A stretch of 64,000 nucleotides of DNA from Granulicella sp. (GTDB lineage Bacteria > Acidobacteriota > Terriglobia > Terriglobales > Acidobacteriaceae): contig DAHXNO010000040.1 of the NCBI GenBank assembly GCA_027365345.1, forward strand, positions 1-64,000, written 5' to 3'. Within the stretch, counting starts at the first letter, position 1. Every line of letters starts with the position of its first letter. This document shows positions 30,919 to 40,416 of the stretch, piece after piece. A program made the translations under genes and the position numbers. The notes beneath the pieces are model-generated. The model saw only the letters and a list, made by a program, of their open reading frames with translations. It was not told the origin of the DNA and did no database searches.

Positions 30919-30957
30919 TTCGTTTTCAACACGAAAAGATACTACAAAATTTCGTTT
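30919..30957. promoter_or_regulatory. Candidate DeoR-type operator repeats in a divergent promoter
   Basis: TTCGTTTTC (30919-30927), ACGAAAA (30931-30937), TTTCGTTT (30950-30957); TTTTC-N5-GAAAA inverted repeat; a DeoR gene lies downstream. Confidence 0.45.
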
Positions 30958-31050
30958 ATGCTGAAAAAGCTGGATGCGAGCCTTCCGGCCCAGGTGCGTA
31001 TCTGGCATCTCGAACCCCGCGGTTCCTCCCAGTCTTCCCAAGGTCCGGAC

Positions 31051-32448
31051 ATGCACATCTCCGCTCTCAGCGATCCTTCACAGCAAGCAGGCCAGGCGAA
31101 CTCCCGGCTCTATGTCTTGTTTCTTGCGTTGGTCGCAGCCATCTCAGGCTTTCTCTTCGGCTTCGATACAGCCGTCATCAATGGAGTTCTTCTGTTTCTG
31201 CAGCGCCAGTTCGCTCTCTCCAGCCTTGAGACGGAGATCGCAGCCAGCGCCCTGCTGCTGGGCTGCCTCTTGGGAGCGGCAGGGGCCAGCCTCGTCGGCG
31301 ATCGATTCGGTCGGCGCAAATCGCTGCTTGTGGCGGCGATTCTCTTTGCCGCCTCCACGCTAGGCGCGGCGCTGGCGCAGTCGGTGCTGGATTTTTCCAT
31401 CTGGCGCCTTTGCGGAGGCCTGGCGATCGGCTTGGCTTCAGTGCTTACCCCGGTGTATATCGCCGAGGTGGCGCCGGCGCGCAATCGTGGCCGTCTGGTA
31501 TCCATGAATCAGCTCGCGATTGTGGTCGGAATTCTGGTCGCGTACATGGTTAGCTGGGATCTGGCTGGCATCGGCGACTCCAGTTGGCGCTGGATGCTTG
31601 GCGTGGCGGCGATTCCCGCACTGGGGTTTTTCCTCGGACTGCTGCTGATCCCGGAGAGCCCACGCTGGCTTATCAGCCAGGGCAAGCGGGAGCGGGGTAG
31701 ACAGGTCCTCACCCGCATCTATGGCGCAGCACAGGCGGAAGAACAGGCAGCCCTCGTCGAAGAGGCTTCGGGTCTCGAGGCCGGCACGTGGAAAGAGGTC
31801 TTTAGCAAGCCGATGCGCCGCCCGCTCCTAGTGGCTCTCGGCTTGGCCATCTTGTGTCAGATCACGGGCATCAACACCGTGCTCTACTATGGATCTATCC
31901 TGATCAGTCAGCATGTTCGCGGGCAGACGGCGGGTGCCGCGCTCGCCGCGAATATCGTGATCGGCTGCACAAATCTGCTATGCACCCTGCTCGCGCTTCG
32001 ATTCGTGGATCGTTGGGGACGCCGCAGCATGCTGCTCACCGGCTCCGCTGGGATGACCGCCTCGCTGCTCCTGTTCGTCATCGCCTATCGCGTTCCCGGG
32101 CTGCCTCCTCTGCTGATCCTGGCCTGCATCCTCTGCTACACGGGATTCTTTGCCTTTGCCATGGGGCCCATCCCGTGGGTGGTGATCTCGGAGATCTTTC
32201 CCACAAAGATCCGAGGCCGCGCCGCCTCTATGGCGACTTCCATGCTGTGGACGGGAACCCTGGTGGTTACGTTCACGTTTCTCTCGCTTATCCGCGTTCT
32301 TGGCGTGTCCGGCACTTTCTTTGTTTACGCTGTTCTTTGCGCCATCAGCTTCGTGTTTATATGGACAAGGGTTCCTGAAACGAAAGGCAAAACATTGGAA
32401 CAGATTCAGCAATACTGGGAGGGCCTGAACCATGGCGAAGCGCAGTAA
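31051..32448 (+). CDS. MFS sugar porter
   Basis: SGFLFGFDTAVINGVLLFLQ; DRFGRRKSLL; PESPRWLISQGK; PETKGKTLEQI. Start 31051 (30958 alternative). Confidence 0.93.
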   Translation: MHISALSDPSQQAGQANSRLYVLFLALVAAISGFLFGFDTAVINGVLLFLQRQFALSSLETEIAASALLLGCLLGAAGASLVGDRFGRRKSLLVAAILFAASTLGAALAQSVLDFSIWRLCGGLAIGLASVLTPVYIAEVAPARNRGRLVSMNQLAIVVGILVAYMVSWDLAGIGDSSWRWMLGVAAIPALGFFLGLLLIPESPRWLISQGKRERGRQVLTRIYGAAQAEEQAALVEEASGLEAGTWKEVFSKPMRRPLLVALGLAILCQITGINTVLYYGSILISQHVRGQTAGAALAANIVIGCTNLLCTLLALRFVDRWGRRSMLLTGSAGMTASLLLFVIAYRVPGLPPLLILACILCYTGFFAFAMGPIPWVVISEIFPTKIRGRAASMATSMLWTGTLVVTFTFLSLIRVLGVSGTFFVYAVLCAISFVFIWTRVPETKGKTLEQIQQYWEGLNHGEAQ

Positions 32449-33271
32449 GCAGAAGAAGAGTGCAGAGATAAAGGAGAGTCCCGAAGCTGTCCTGAATAGT
32501 CAGCAACAACGGTTCCATTCCATCCTCATCGGACTGCAGGAGCACGGCACAGTAGCCGTCGACGATCTGAGCGCGCAGCTCGGCGTCTCTGTGGTCACCA
32601 TCCGCCGCGATCTCGACATCCTCGAACAGCAGGGACTGCTGCGGCGAACTCACGGCGGAGCCGTCTCCATCGAGCCGCTCTTCTATGAACCATTCAAGAA
32701 AGACCGCTCGTTCCAGGAGCAGGTGGAGCGTCTCGCCAATGAGAAGAGAAGAATCGGCCGCGCGGCCGCTACCCTGATCAACGCCGGCGACACCATCGCC
32801 ATCACCCCCGGCACCACTACCGCGGAGATTATTCGCGGCCTGCCGCTCGACAGCAGAATCACGGTTGTCACCAACACGGTGAACATTGCGATGGAACTGT
32901 CCAAGCGAAAGGACGTCAGCGTCTTTGTCACCGGCGGCCACCTGCATGGCGAGTGGTTTTCGCTCATCGGCCCCTCCGCCACCCGCAGCCTGGAGAATAT
33001 GCTTATCCACACCATGTTCATTGGAGCCGACGGCATCGACGCGCAGTGGGGTCTAAGCTGCTTCAGCTCCGACGAAGCAGAACTGAACAGCACCATGGCC
33101 GCCCATGCCCGCCAGCACATCGCCGTAGTGGATCACACCAAGTTCGGCGTGGTCGCCAACTGGCGTATCTGCCAGACGCCGATGATTCAAAAGCTGATCA
33201 CTGACAGCGGAGCAACGGACGAGATGATTGCTCCCTTCCAGAAACTGGGCATTGAGGTGATCCGGGTATAA
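32432..33271 (+). CDS. DeoR/GlpR family transcriptional regulator
   Basis: LQEHGTVAVDDLSAQLGVSVVTIRRDLDILEQQGLLRRTHGGAV. Confidence 0.95.
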   Translation: MAKRSKQKKSAEIKESPEAVLNSQQQRFHSILIGLQEHGTVAVDDLSAQLGVSVVTIRRDLDILEQQGLLRRTHGGAVSIEPLFYEPFKKDRSFQEQVERLANEKRRIGRAAATLINAGDTIAITPGTTTAEIIRGLPLDSRITVVTNTVNIAMELSKRKDVSVFVTGGHLHGEWFSLIGPSATRSLENMLIHTMFIGADGIDAQWGLSCFSSDEAELNSTMAAHARQHIAVVDHTKFGVVANWRICQTPMIQKLITDSGATDEMIAPFQKLGIEVIRV

Positions 33272-33426
33272 CCCGCGGCCGCAGTCCAGTCTTTTGTCAC
33301 GCCTGATACAGGTTGGCGGCACAAGATCACGCCGCCACGCTCCTCATGAATTCGCAACGTTGAACACAGCGCATGTTTTGGCCGCAACCGGCCTCACGTT
33401 CACGCTGGCGCCTGGAACCTCCACCG

Positions 33427-35619
33427 ATGAATCGTCGCACCTTCCTGAAGATCTCCGGCTGCACAGCCGCCGCGGCCGCACAGCAAAATATCCTGGTTGC
33501 CGCGCCGCGGACGCTGCCCGCGATTCCGTCGCTGACCGATCTTGCCAGCGTGCGCATGCAGCACAGCTACATGGACCTGTTCAATCTACCCATCTCCATG
33601 AACGATTGGGGCTACGCGCAGACGGTGAAATCTGTCTCCGCTGTCAGCGCCATCGCTTTCCCGCCCTATGCCTGCTGCGGTATGCCCGATATTCCCTGGA
33701 GCCCGGGCTTTCTGACCACCTGCGAACTCTTTGTCAACGATCGCTTTGTCGCCATCTCCGATGATCCCACTGAGGCCGTCACGTACCAGTGGTTTCCTCA
33801 TTGCGTGGTGCGGGAGCAAATTGTCGAGGAGCTACATCTTCGCACCACCCTGTTTCTCCCTCCGCGCCAGCGCGCCGTGATGCAGAGGATCGAGATCCGC
33901 AATCTCTCCGCGCACAGCCGTACGTTCACCCTCCGGTTCGATATGCGCGCGGCCGCCGCGTGCAAGACTACCGCATGGTTCACCAATCTTCCTGGCGAAG
34001 GCGACAATCTCATCTCCTGGAATGCAGCGCATGGCCGAATCACCTGGAGCGCTCAGCACTCCCCAGCAGCCGCAGCACAGGGGATTCATCCTCCTGCCGA
34101 CGCGCTCATCGCCGGGAAGATGCTGCAGTACCACCTGAGCCTCGCGCCCGGCGCGGTCCGCGAGCTTCACTTTGTTTGTGCCGTAGCATCCACAGCCACG
34201 GAGGCCGAAGCGATGCACGATCGGCTCCAAACCAACTTCGCTGCCGCGCAGCAACAGAATCAGCAGCGATTCGAGCAGCTTCTGCAGGCGGCCTACACGC
34301 CCGGCAACAGCGAATTCTCCGGCTACCTGCCTCGCCTGCAAACCGACAGCGAGGCGCTGTGGAACCTATGGCAAAACGGCCTGCGGAACCTGCTGAGCGC
34401 GCGGCGTAACTCGCCGGATTCCGCCTATGGCCCCACGCTTCTCACTCTCAGCGGTCACGTCTTGCCCACACTCAGTTTTCCGTGGGACACCTCGCTCACC
34501 AGCCTCAGCCTGGCGCTGCTCGATCCAGAACCCTTGCGCAACCTTGTCGAGGTCTGGTTCCAGCGCGATATGCACCGGCATCTGGCCACGGATTACATCA
34601 GCGGAGAAGCCATCGGCCCTTGGTATGCCGTGAATGACATGGCAATCGTCCGCTGCTCGCGCGATTACCTGCGCATCACCGGCGACTTCGCATGGCTCGA
34701 CAAGACGATTGCCGGCAAAACCGTTCTGGACTACCTGATAGATCACGCAACCTACTGGAAACAGCTCGTCGGCAGGAATGGATTGGCTGATTACGGCGGC
34801 ATCTCAAATCTTCTGGAGGTGGTCAGCACCTATGTTCACCAGGTCGCGGGTATGAACGCCGGGAACGTCTCCAGCATGCGATTTGTCGCCGCGCTGCTGG
34901 ATCGCCGCGGCCGCAACAGCGAAGCTGCCCAGCTACGGGCACAGGCCACGGATCTCGCTGCCAGAATCAACCGTATCCTCTATGTAAAGGGCGCGGGATG
35001 GTGGCGCGCCGGTCAGCCGGACGGCTCCTTCAACGAAGTACGACATTGCTACGACTTCCTGGCAGTTCTCGACAACATGAGCCAGGACCTCTCCGCGATA
35101 CAAAAGCAGGAGATGGCCCATTTCTTCTGGAGCCAGCTTGCCTCAAAAAAGTGGATGCGCGCTCTGGCCACCAGCGATCCGGATGCTACCTGGAACGTCC
35201 GCCCTGACCATAGCTGCCTCGGCGCCTATGCGGCGTGGCCGCCGGAGTGCGCGAAGGGCCTCTTCAAAGTGGATGACCCCGCTCGCATCGCACCGTGGCT
35301 GGCGGAAGTGGCGCGAGCTGGCAACCAGGGACCCATTGGGCAGGCGCATTTTGTGGAAGACGTGATGCCCCCGTTGAAGGGCGGAGCCTACAAGTCCTCC
35401 AATGATGCACCCTACATCGAGGACTGGTGCGCGATCGCCGGGGGAGCCTTCATCGACATGACCATCGAGTCAATCTTTGGCGTGGAGCCCACGCTCTACA
35501 ACGGAGTCCATGCCGCGCCGCGGCTTGCCGCATTTGATCCGAATGCGCGTCTGGTGGGCCTGCGCTACCAGGGCAACAGCTACACCTTGGCGCAATCAGG
35601 CATCAAACAGTCGAGTTGA
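33427..35619 (+). CDS. Tat-exported six-hairpin glycosidase-like protein
   Basis: MNRRTFLKISGCTAAAAA Tat signal; FPWDTSLTSLSLALLDPEPLRNLVEVWFQRDM and repeated helical (alpha/alpha)6-type pattern. Confidence 0.65.
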   Translation: MNRRTFLKISGCTAAAAAQQNILVAAPRTLPAIPSLTDLASVRMQHSYMDLFNLPISMNDWGYAQTVKSVSAVSAIAFPPYACCGMPDIPWSPGFLTTCELFVNDRFVAISDDPTEAVTYQWFPHCVVREQIVEELHLRTTLFLPPRQRAVMQRIEIRNLSAHSRTFTLRFDMRAAAACKTTAWFTNLPGEGDNLISWNAAHGRITWSAQHSPAAAAQGIHPPADALIAGKMLQYHLSLAPGAVRELHFVCAVASTATEAEAMHDRLQTNFAAAQQQNQQRFEQLLQAAYTPGNSEFSGYLPRLQTDSEALWNLWQNGLRNLLSARRNSPDSAYGPTLLTLSGHVLPTLSFPWDTSLTSLSLALLDPEPLRNLVEVWFQRDMHRHLATDYISGEAIGPWYAVNDMAIVRCSRDYLRITGDFAWLDKTIAGKTVLDYLIDHATYWKQLVGRNGLADYGGISNLLEVVSTYVHQVAGMNAGNVSSMRFVAALLDRRGRNSEAAQLRAQATDLAARINRILYVKGAGWWRAGQPDGSFNEVRHCYDFLAVLDNMSQDLSAIQKQEMAHFFWSQLASKKWMRALATSDPDATWNVRPDHSCLGAYAAWPPECAKGLFKVDDPARIAPWLAEVARAGNQGPIGQAHFVEDVMPPLKGGAYKSSNDAPYIEDWCAIAGGAFIDMTIESIFGVEPTLYNGVHAAPRLAAFDPNARLVGLRYQGNSYTLAQSGIKQSS

Positions 35620-36424
35620 TCCCGGCTGACCGCTCTTCAACCTGAGAGATGAAGCAGAGCGTGCTGCGCACGTGCTGCCGCCAGTACTCCCAGGTATGGC
35701 CGCCCGCATACTCTTCATAGGTGTGCGCAATTTCTTCACGCAGAAGGGCTCTGTGCAACGCGCGGTTTCCATCCAGCAAAGAATCGTCCCGCCCGCAGTC
35801 AAACCGCAGGGGCGGAAGATTCGAGCGATGAAGACGCGCCCAATGCAGCAGATCGGCGTTCTCCTCGCCGGCGGCCAGATACTCCTCGATCGGCTCCCGA
35901 ACAAACTCCCTCAGCTCGCGAATCCGGGTGACTGCGGAATGGGCGGAGACTCCCTTCACCTTGGCCACATGCTTCATTCCCAGGCGCAGCGCTCCGTAGC
36001 CGCCCATGGATAACCCGCCCAGGTAGAAGCGGCTGCTCTCCACCTGGGGCAGCGCCTCTCCCACAAACTCCGGAACGTCTTCCACAATCCACGCTTCGGC
36101 GTCAAAATCGCGGTGAGCCAGGTATCCGCTGCCATCGCCCCACAGGCCGTCAGACGGCATAGCTATCGCCAATGGCCGGATGGCGCCAGACTGAATCATA
36201 GCGTCGGCCGTCTCCGGAGCCTTGCCGTAAGCCCACCACGACCAGTGGCTGCCATACACCCCGTGCAGAAGGACGAGCAGTGGCAATCTTTCTTGCGGCG
36301 GCACATCCGGGACGTACAGCGTCAGATCCGTGCGGCGGCCCAGTGCCGGAGAGTACAAGGTGGCAAAGCGCACCCCGGCCGAGTCCACTGGTTCTGACAG
36401 GTTCGCATTGCGAAATCTGCTCAA
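35603..36424 (-). CDS. Esterase family protein (esterase D/S-formylglutathione hydrolase-like fold)
   Basis: LPLLVLLHGVYGSHWSWW; FYLGGLSMGGYGALRLGMKH nucleophile elbow; YAGGHTWEYWRQH; TTG start overlapping TGA of the upstream gene (TTGA). Confidence 0.85.
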   Translation of the reverse strand: MSRFRNANLSEPVDSAGVRFATLYSPALGRRTDLTLYVPDVPPQERLPLLVLLHGVYGSHWSWWAYGKAPETADAMIQSGAIRPLAIAMPSDGLWGDGSGYLAHRDFDAEAWIVEDVPEFVGEALPQVESSRFYLGGLSMGGYGALRLGMKHVAKVKGVSAHSAVTRIRELREFVREPIEEYLAAGEENADLLHWARLHRSNLPPLRFDCGRDDSLLDGNRALHRALLREEIAHTYEEYAGGHTWEYWRQHVRSTLCFISQVEERSAGINSTV

Positions 36425-37584
36425 GGCTTGGCCGAGCTCCCGTCGCCGCTCGCCATGGCCGGCATCGGCATCCGCACCGCACGCGGGAAGTAAATATCTG
36501 TCTCCGTCGCCAGTTTCGGCACGGCCATCGTGTTGCAAACGTAGGTGAAGACCAGGTCCCCTCTCTCGAACTCGGGATGCTCCTTTGCGGCGTAGCAGAA
36601 GTTGTCCTTGTCGTAGCGCGGATCTCCCGGCTCCATCTCCGGGACGGTGTAGATGATCTTCCCTGCGCTCCACGGCCCGTTCGCTGAGGGAGCCGTCCGC
36701 AGCAGAATATGGCTTGAAAACGCATGCGGATCGAACATCACGGCGATCCACCGTTTCAGCCGCGGATGGTAGCGGATGGAGAGCTCGGAGATTCCCGGCG
36801 ACAGAATCGCCTTTGCGTTGCCGGGATTGAAGCCTTTGCGCCATTGCCCATCGCGCGCCAGGTATTCCAGGTTCGCCTGCGGATCGGTAAGCCCGCTCAA
36901 CGAAATTCGCGAAGCCAGCAACGGCCGCGCCCCCAGCTCGTCCAGCGCAAAGATCTCTGCGTACCGGCCCACTACCACGGCGCTGGCGGAGGGATACGCA
37001 TGAGCTCCGTCGGGCACCAGCGGAAAGTACTTGATCTTCCAGTCGAGTGGTGCGGGACCGGACACTTTGATCTTCGCTAAATCCGTGCCGCAAGTCGCAA
37101 AGCCCATGGCGGAGGATCTGTCCGTGGGACGGATGCAGAGCAGCGTAACCCATAAGCTGTCTCCCGACCGGAATCCATCCAGCGCCCAGTACCAGGTATT
37201 CGGATGCTGCGGATGGAAGAAACTCACCGGGTTTCCCTGAGCGTCTCTGCGGATGAAATATCGGATCCGCCAGCGCCCGCCCGCCCCGCAGGTTGAGATA
37301 CCGATGGTATTGTGGACCATCACCGGAACATTGTGCCGAACCACGCGGCGCGTCCCGTACAAGGTGTCGCCGAAGATCCATACATCGGTGCCATTCGGCT
37401 GCGGTATGGAGTAGGCCGCATCGGCGCCCAGCCATCCATCCGCCTGGCCAACCTGGAGCGGGAAACGCGGGGTGCAGGCCGCATCGGCGCCCGCCGCCCA
37501 CGCCCGGCCGCAGCACAGGAACATAGCCGTGACCACAACTACCCCAGTACGATTCCAACGCACAAGCGAGCGAATAGCATCCAT
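36421..37584 (-). CDS. DUF4185-like secreted protein
   Basis: Signal peptide; ADAAYSIPQPNGTDVWIFGDTLYGT; SISG-type five-bladed propeller-like pattern. Confidence 0.65.
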   Translation of the reverse strand: MDAIRSLVRWNRTGVVVVTAMFLCCGRAWAAGADAACTPRFPLQVGQADGWLGADAAYSIPQPNGTDVWIFGDTLYGTRRVVRHNVPVMVHNTIGISTCGAGGRWRIRYFIRRDAQGNPVSFFHPQHPNTWYWALDGFRSGDSLWVTLLCIRPTDRSSAMGFATCGTDLAKIKVSGPAPLDWKIKYFPLVPDGAHAYPSASAVVVGRYAEIFALDELGARPLLASRISLSGLTDPQANLEYLARDGQWRKGFNPGNAKAILSPGISELSIRYHPRLKRWIAVMFDPHAFSSHILLRTAPSANGPWSAGKIIYTVPEMEPGDPRYDKDNFCYAAKEHPEFERGDLVFTYVCNTMAVPKLATETDIYFPRAVRMPMPAMASGDGSSAKP

Positions 37585-37742
37585 TAGAAAGCAATTATTG
37601 TTCTTATGGAGCTAGAACGCAACTCTGATGGTAAGCCAAGCTCAGTGGATCACCAGCCGACTTCCGGGCAAGACCGCGCCGGCTTGTCTCCACAACATCA
37701 ATCGTCCAGGGTTGGGCGTGCTCTTGGGCCGCGAACCTGTCA

Positions 37743-38774
37743 TCACGATGCCGCACCCAATCCAACCAGATTGGCAGCAAGGATTATGATCAGCATCCCC
37801 ACCCAGAGCAGGCGCACTGGGCGGCCTTGCGCCTCTCTCCACTCGCCCAGCGCGAGCCCGACGAGTCCTCCGAAGAGCACATACAGGCTCATGAGCAGCA
37901 TCCAGTTGATAAAGGCGAGATGCGCAGGAGTACTAGCGCCTGCCCAGGCAAAGAAGAAGAACTGGAGATACCACATGATGCCGCCACAGGCGGCCATGGC
38001 TCCGTTGCGCAGCAAAATATGTTTTGGCTCGGCCAGATCGCGGCGTAGCGAAAGCTCACGGTTGAAGGTGAGTCGGAAGAAGCAGTAACCGAAGTTGATC
38101 AGTGCTCCGCCAGCCATAATGATCACATAGCTAGGCAAGGCGGCGTAGAGCGGCTTGACGCCTACCTGCTGCGCCGCCGCGGCCATTGGCTGCGCGGCGT
38201 CGATGGCAAACGACATTCCGGAAGAAAAGATGCCGCAAAAAACAGCCAGTAATAGACCCTTCCGGAGGCTGAACTCTTCGGCCCGAATCCCCATCTGCTG
38301 TTCTTTCTGGTGGCCTGCCCAGGAGATCACCGCAATGCCGAGCAGTGCAACAAGAATTCCGGCCACGGTGAAGTGACCCGCACGGCTGGTCAACAGGTAC
38401 TCCAAGCGACCATGCACGATGGGCGGAATCAGCGTGCCCACCACCAGTGTGACGCCAATGGCGACACCAATACCCAACGACATGCCAAGATAGCGCATGG
38501 TGAGGCCGTAGTTCACATTTCCAATCCCCCACATGCAGCCAAAAAGAAACGTAAGGGCCAGCACGTGACCGGGAATACTCGAATAGAAGCTGAAAAAACT
38601 TGGCAACAATGTCCGGCTGACCAGAATTGGGAGCAGAACCCAGGAGAAGATGCCGGCGACCACCCAGGTGGTCTCCCAGGACCACCTCTTCACCTTTTGG
38701 ATGGGCGCGTAGAACGAGGCGGCTGCGGCCGCACCCACCATGTCCCATCCAATTCCCGCAAGAACAGAAGACAT
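37743..38774 (-). CDS. rhaT: L-rhamnose/proton symporter RhaT-like
   Basis: GFLFGCMWGIGNVNYGLTMRYLGMSLGIGVAIG; WGxxxxxxFAPxxKVKxWSWE-like N-terminus; ~10 TM segments. Confidence 0.85.
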   Translation of the reverse strand: MSSVLAGIGWDMVGAAAAASFYAPIQKVKRWSWETTWVVAGIFSWVLLPILVSRTLLPSFFSFYSSIPGHVLALTFLFGCMWGIGNVNYGLTMRYLGMSLGIGVAIGVTLVVGTLIPPIVHGRLEYLLTSRAGHFTVAGILVALLGIAVISWAGHQKEQQMGIRAEEFSLRKGLLLAVFCGIFSSGMSFAIDAAQPMAAAAQQVGVKPLYAALPSYVIIMAGGALINFGYCFFRLTFNRELSLRRDLAEPKHILLRNGAMAACGGIMWYLQFFFFAWAGASTPAHLAFINWMLLMSLYVLFGGLVGLALGEWREAQGRPVRLLWVGMLIIILAANLVGLGAAS

Positions 38775-39309
38775 ACTCTTTCCTTTCGCTCTGAGAACCC
38801 ATGCCAAAGGCCTGTGTCCATCTGGCGCAATAATCTCTTGTGCGTCCAGAGATCTTTACTGAACCCGTTGGCTTCAGTGTGATCTGTGCAGTCCAAAGGC
38901 CGATGCGAAGGTAATCATACCCTCTGGCCGCATGTTTCGTATAGTAAATAACTTCTCTCTTGGACATCCCACTTCCCGCCGTAGGCTGATCCTGGCCGGT
39001 CTTGCAGCCAGAGCCGGACAGGTTAAACATCTGCCTCGAAAAGTACCTTCTCAGCAGGAAGCAGTACCCGGCGGTCGTCGCCTGGCTGCCAGGAAGGGAG
39101 GAACCAGCCACTCCAACACCGACCACAGGCCCCCAGATCCGTCTGCCGAAAAAACACGATCCATCTTTCCAGAAGCGGCTCGCGGCAGCCCTGCCCACCA
39201 TGCTTCCGAACCTCAGGCTGACCGGCGCGGTTGTGCTGCTGCATCGAAGCCCTCCGATGCTGACTGGATCAAGCCGTGGGGACCAGAGCGCAGAACCGTT
39301 ACAAGCTCG

Positions 39310-40416
39310 CTATATGCGGTAAATCAGATGGTTATCCAGAAGGTCAAAATCGATCTCTGCGCCCAAACCCATGCCTTCGGGAGCGGAGACATAGCCCTCG
39401 GAGTCGATCTGGATCGGATTCTTAACCCCAAAGCTGAATGGCTCCTGCGGAATCAGAATCTCGAAATACTCACAGTTGCGAATGGCGCAGCTCACGTGGA
39501 GGTTTGCGAGATCCAATAGGGCGTTGGTCGTCGTGTGGATCTCACAGTTCACCCCGAAGGCCTCGCACAGCGCAGCAGTCTTCATCAGACCGGTTACCCC
39601 TCCCTTCCAGGACACATCGCTGCGCACAATATCGACGGCTCGCTGGGTGAGATACTGTGTGGTTCCGAAGAGACCGCCGGGCGTCGACTCCACACCTGCA
39701 ATGGGAATCTCCAGGGCTCGGCACAGCTCCTGATAGCCGTAGATGTCATAGTCTGAGAGCGGCTCTTCAAACCAGTAGTAGTTGAGTCTCTCCAACTCTC
39801 GCCCAATGCGCAACGCCTGTTGCTGCGAGTACCCAGCCACAGGATCGGTCATCAGCACAAAGTCATCGCCCAGTTCCCCGCGCAACGCGCGGTAAGCTTC
39901 CACGTCACGGCCCGGGTCACCCCACGGATGAATCTTATACGCCGTAAAGCCCTTGGCTCGATACTGCCTTGCTTGTTCCACAAAGCTCTGCGTGGTCGGC
40001 AGAATCAAGGAGCTGGCATAGGCCGGCAGCCTGGCTCGATAGGCGCCGAGGAAGCGATAAAGCGGGAGTCTAGCCGCCTTAGCGCCAATATCCCACAGCG
40101 CAACATCGATCGGCCCGTGGGCGTAGATGGGTAAAAACCCCCACCACCGATCCATCCGGCGGACCTGCTGCCAAAGCAGCTCACGATCAAGCGGATCCTG
40201 GCCGATCAGCAAGGGCCGAATAATGCTGGCGATCAGATGAGCTGTAGCTTGGCCACTACGGCCACCCCATGCAAAGGCATGGCCTTCAATCCCCTCGTCC
40301 GTCTTCACTTGCAGAAAGACGACGTCATGGGACGCCTTGCCACCCTTCACTCCCGCCGTCACCATCTCTGAAAAAGGATTGGCGATCACGCTGATGACGA
40401 TATCGCTGATCTTCAC
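39310..40416 (-). CDS. Mandelate racemase/muconate lactonizing enzyme family (enolase superfamily) sugar-acid dehydratase-like
   Basis: GPIDVALWDIGAKAARLPLYRFLG; AYKIHPWGD; MTDPVAGYS; WFEEPL; AGVEST; SDVSWKGG; EIHTTTNALLDLAN. Confidence 0.9.
   Translation of the reverse strand: MKISDIVISVIANPFSEMVTAGVKGGKASHDVVFLQVKTDEGIEGHAFAWGGRSGQATAHLIASIIRPLLIGQDPLDRELLWQQVRRMDRWWGFLPIYAHGPIDVALWDIGAKAARLPLYRFLGAYRARLPAYASSLILPTTQSFVEQARQYRAKGFTAYKIHPWGDPGRDVEAYRALRGELGDDFVLMTDPVAGYSQQQALRIGRELERLNYYWFEEPLSDYDIYGYQELCRALEIPIAGVESTPGGLFGTTQYLTQRAVDIVRSDVSWKGGVTGLMKTAALCEAFGVNCEIHTTTNALLDLANLHVSCAIRNCEYFEILIPQEPFSFGVKNPIQIDSEGYVSAPEGMGLGAEIDFDLLDNHLIYRI

Noticed and set aside
38131-39201. 356-aa minus-strand ORF overlapping rhaT
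   Set aside because: Alternative frame of the RhaT-like gene plus upstream non-coding sequence; the RhaT frame has the transmembrane pattern
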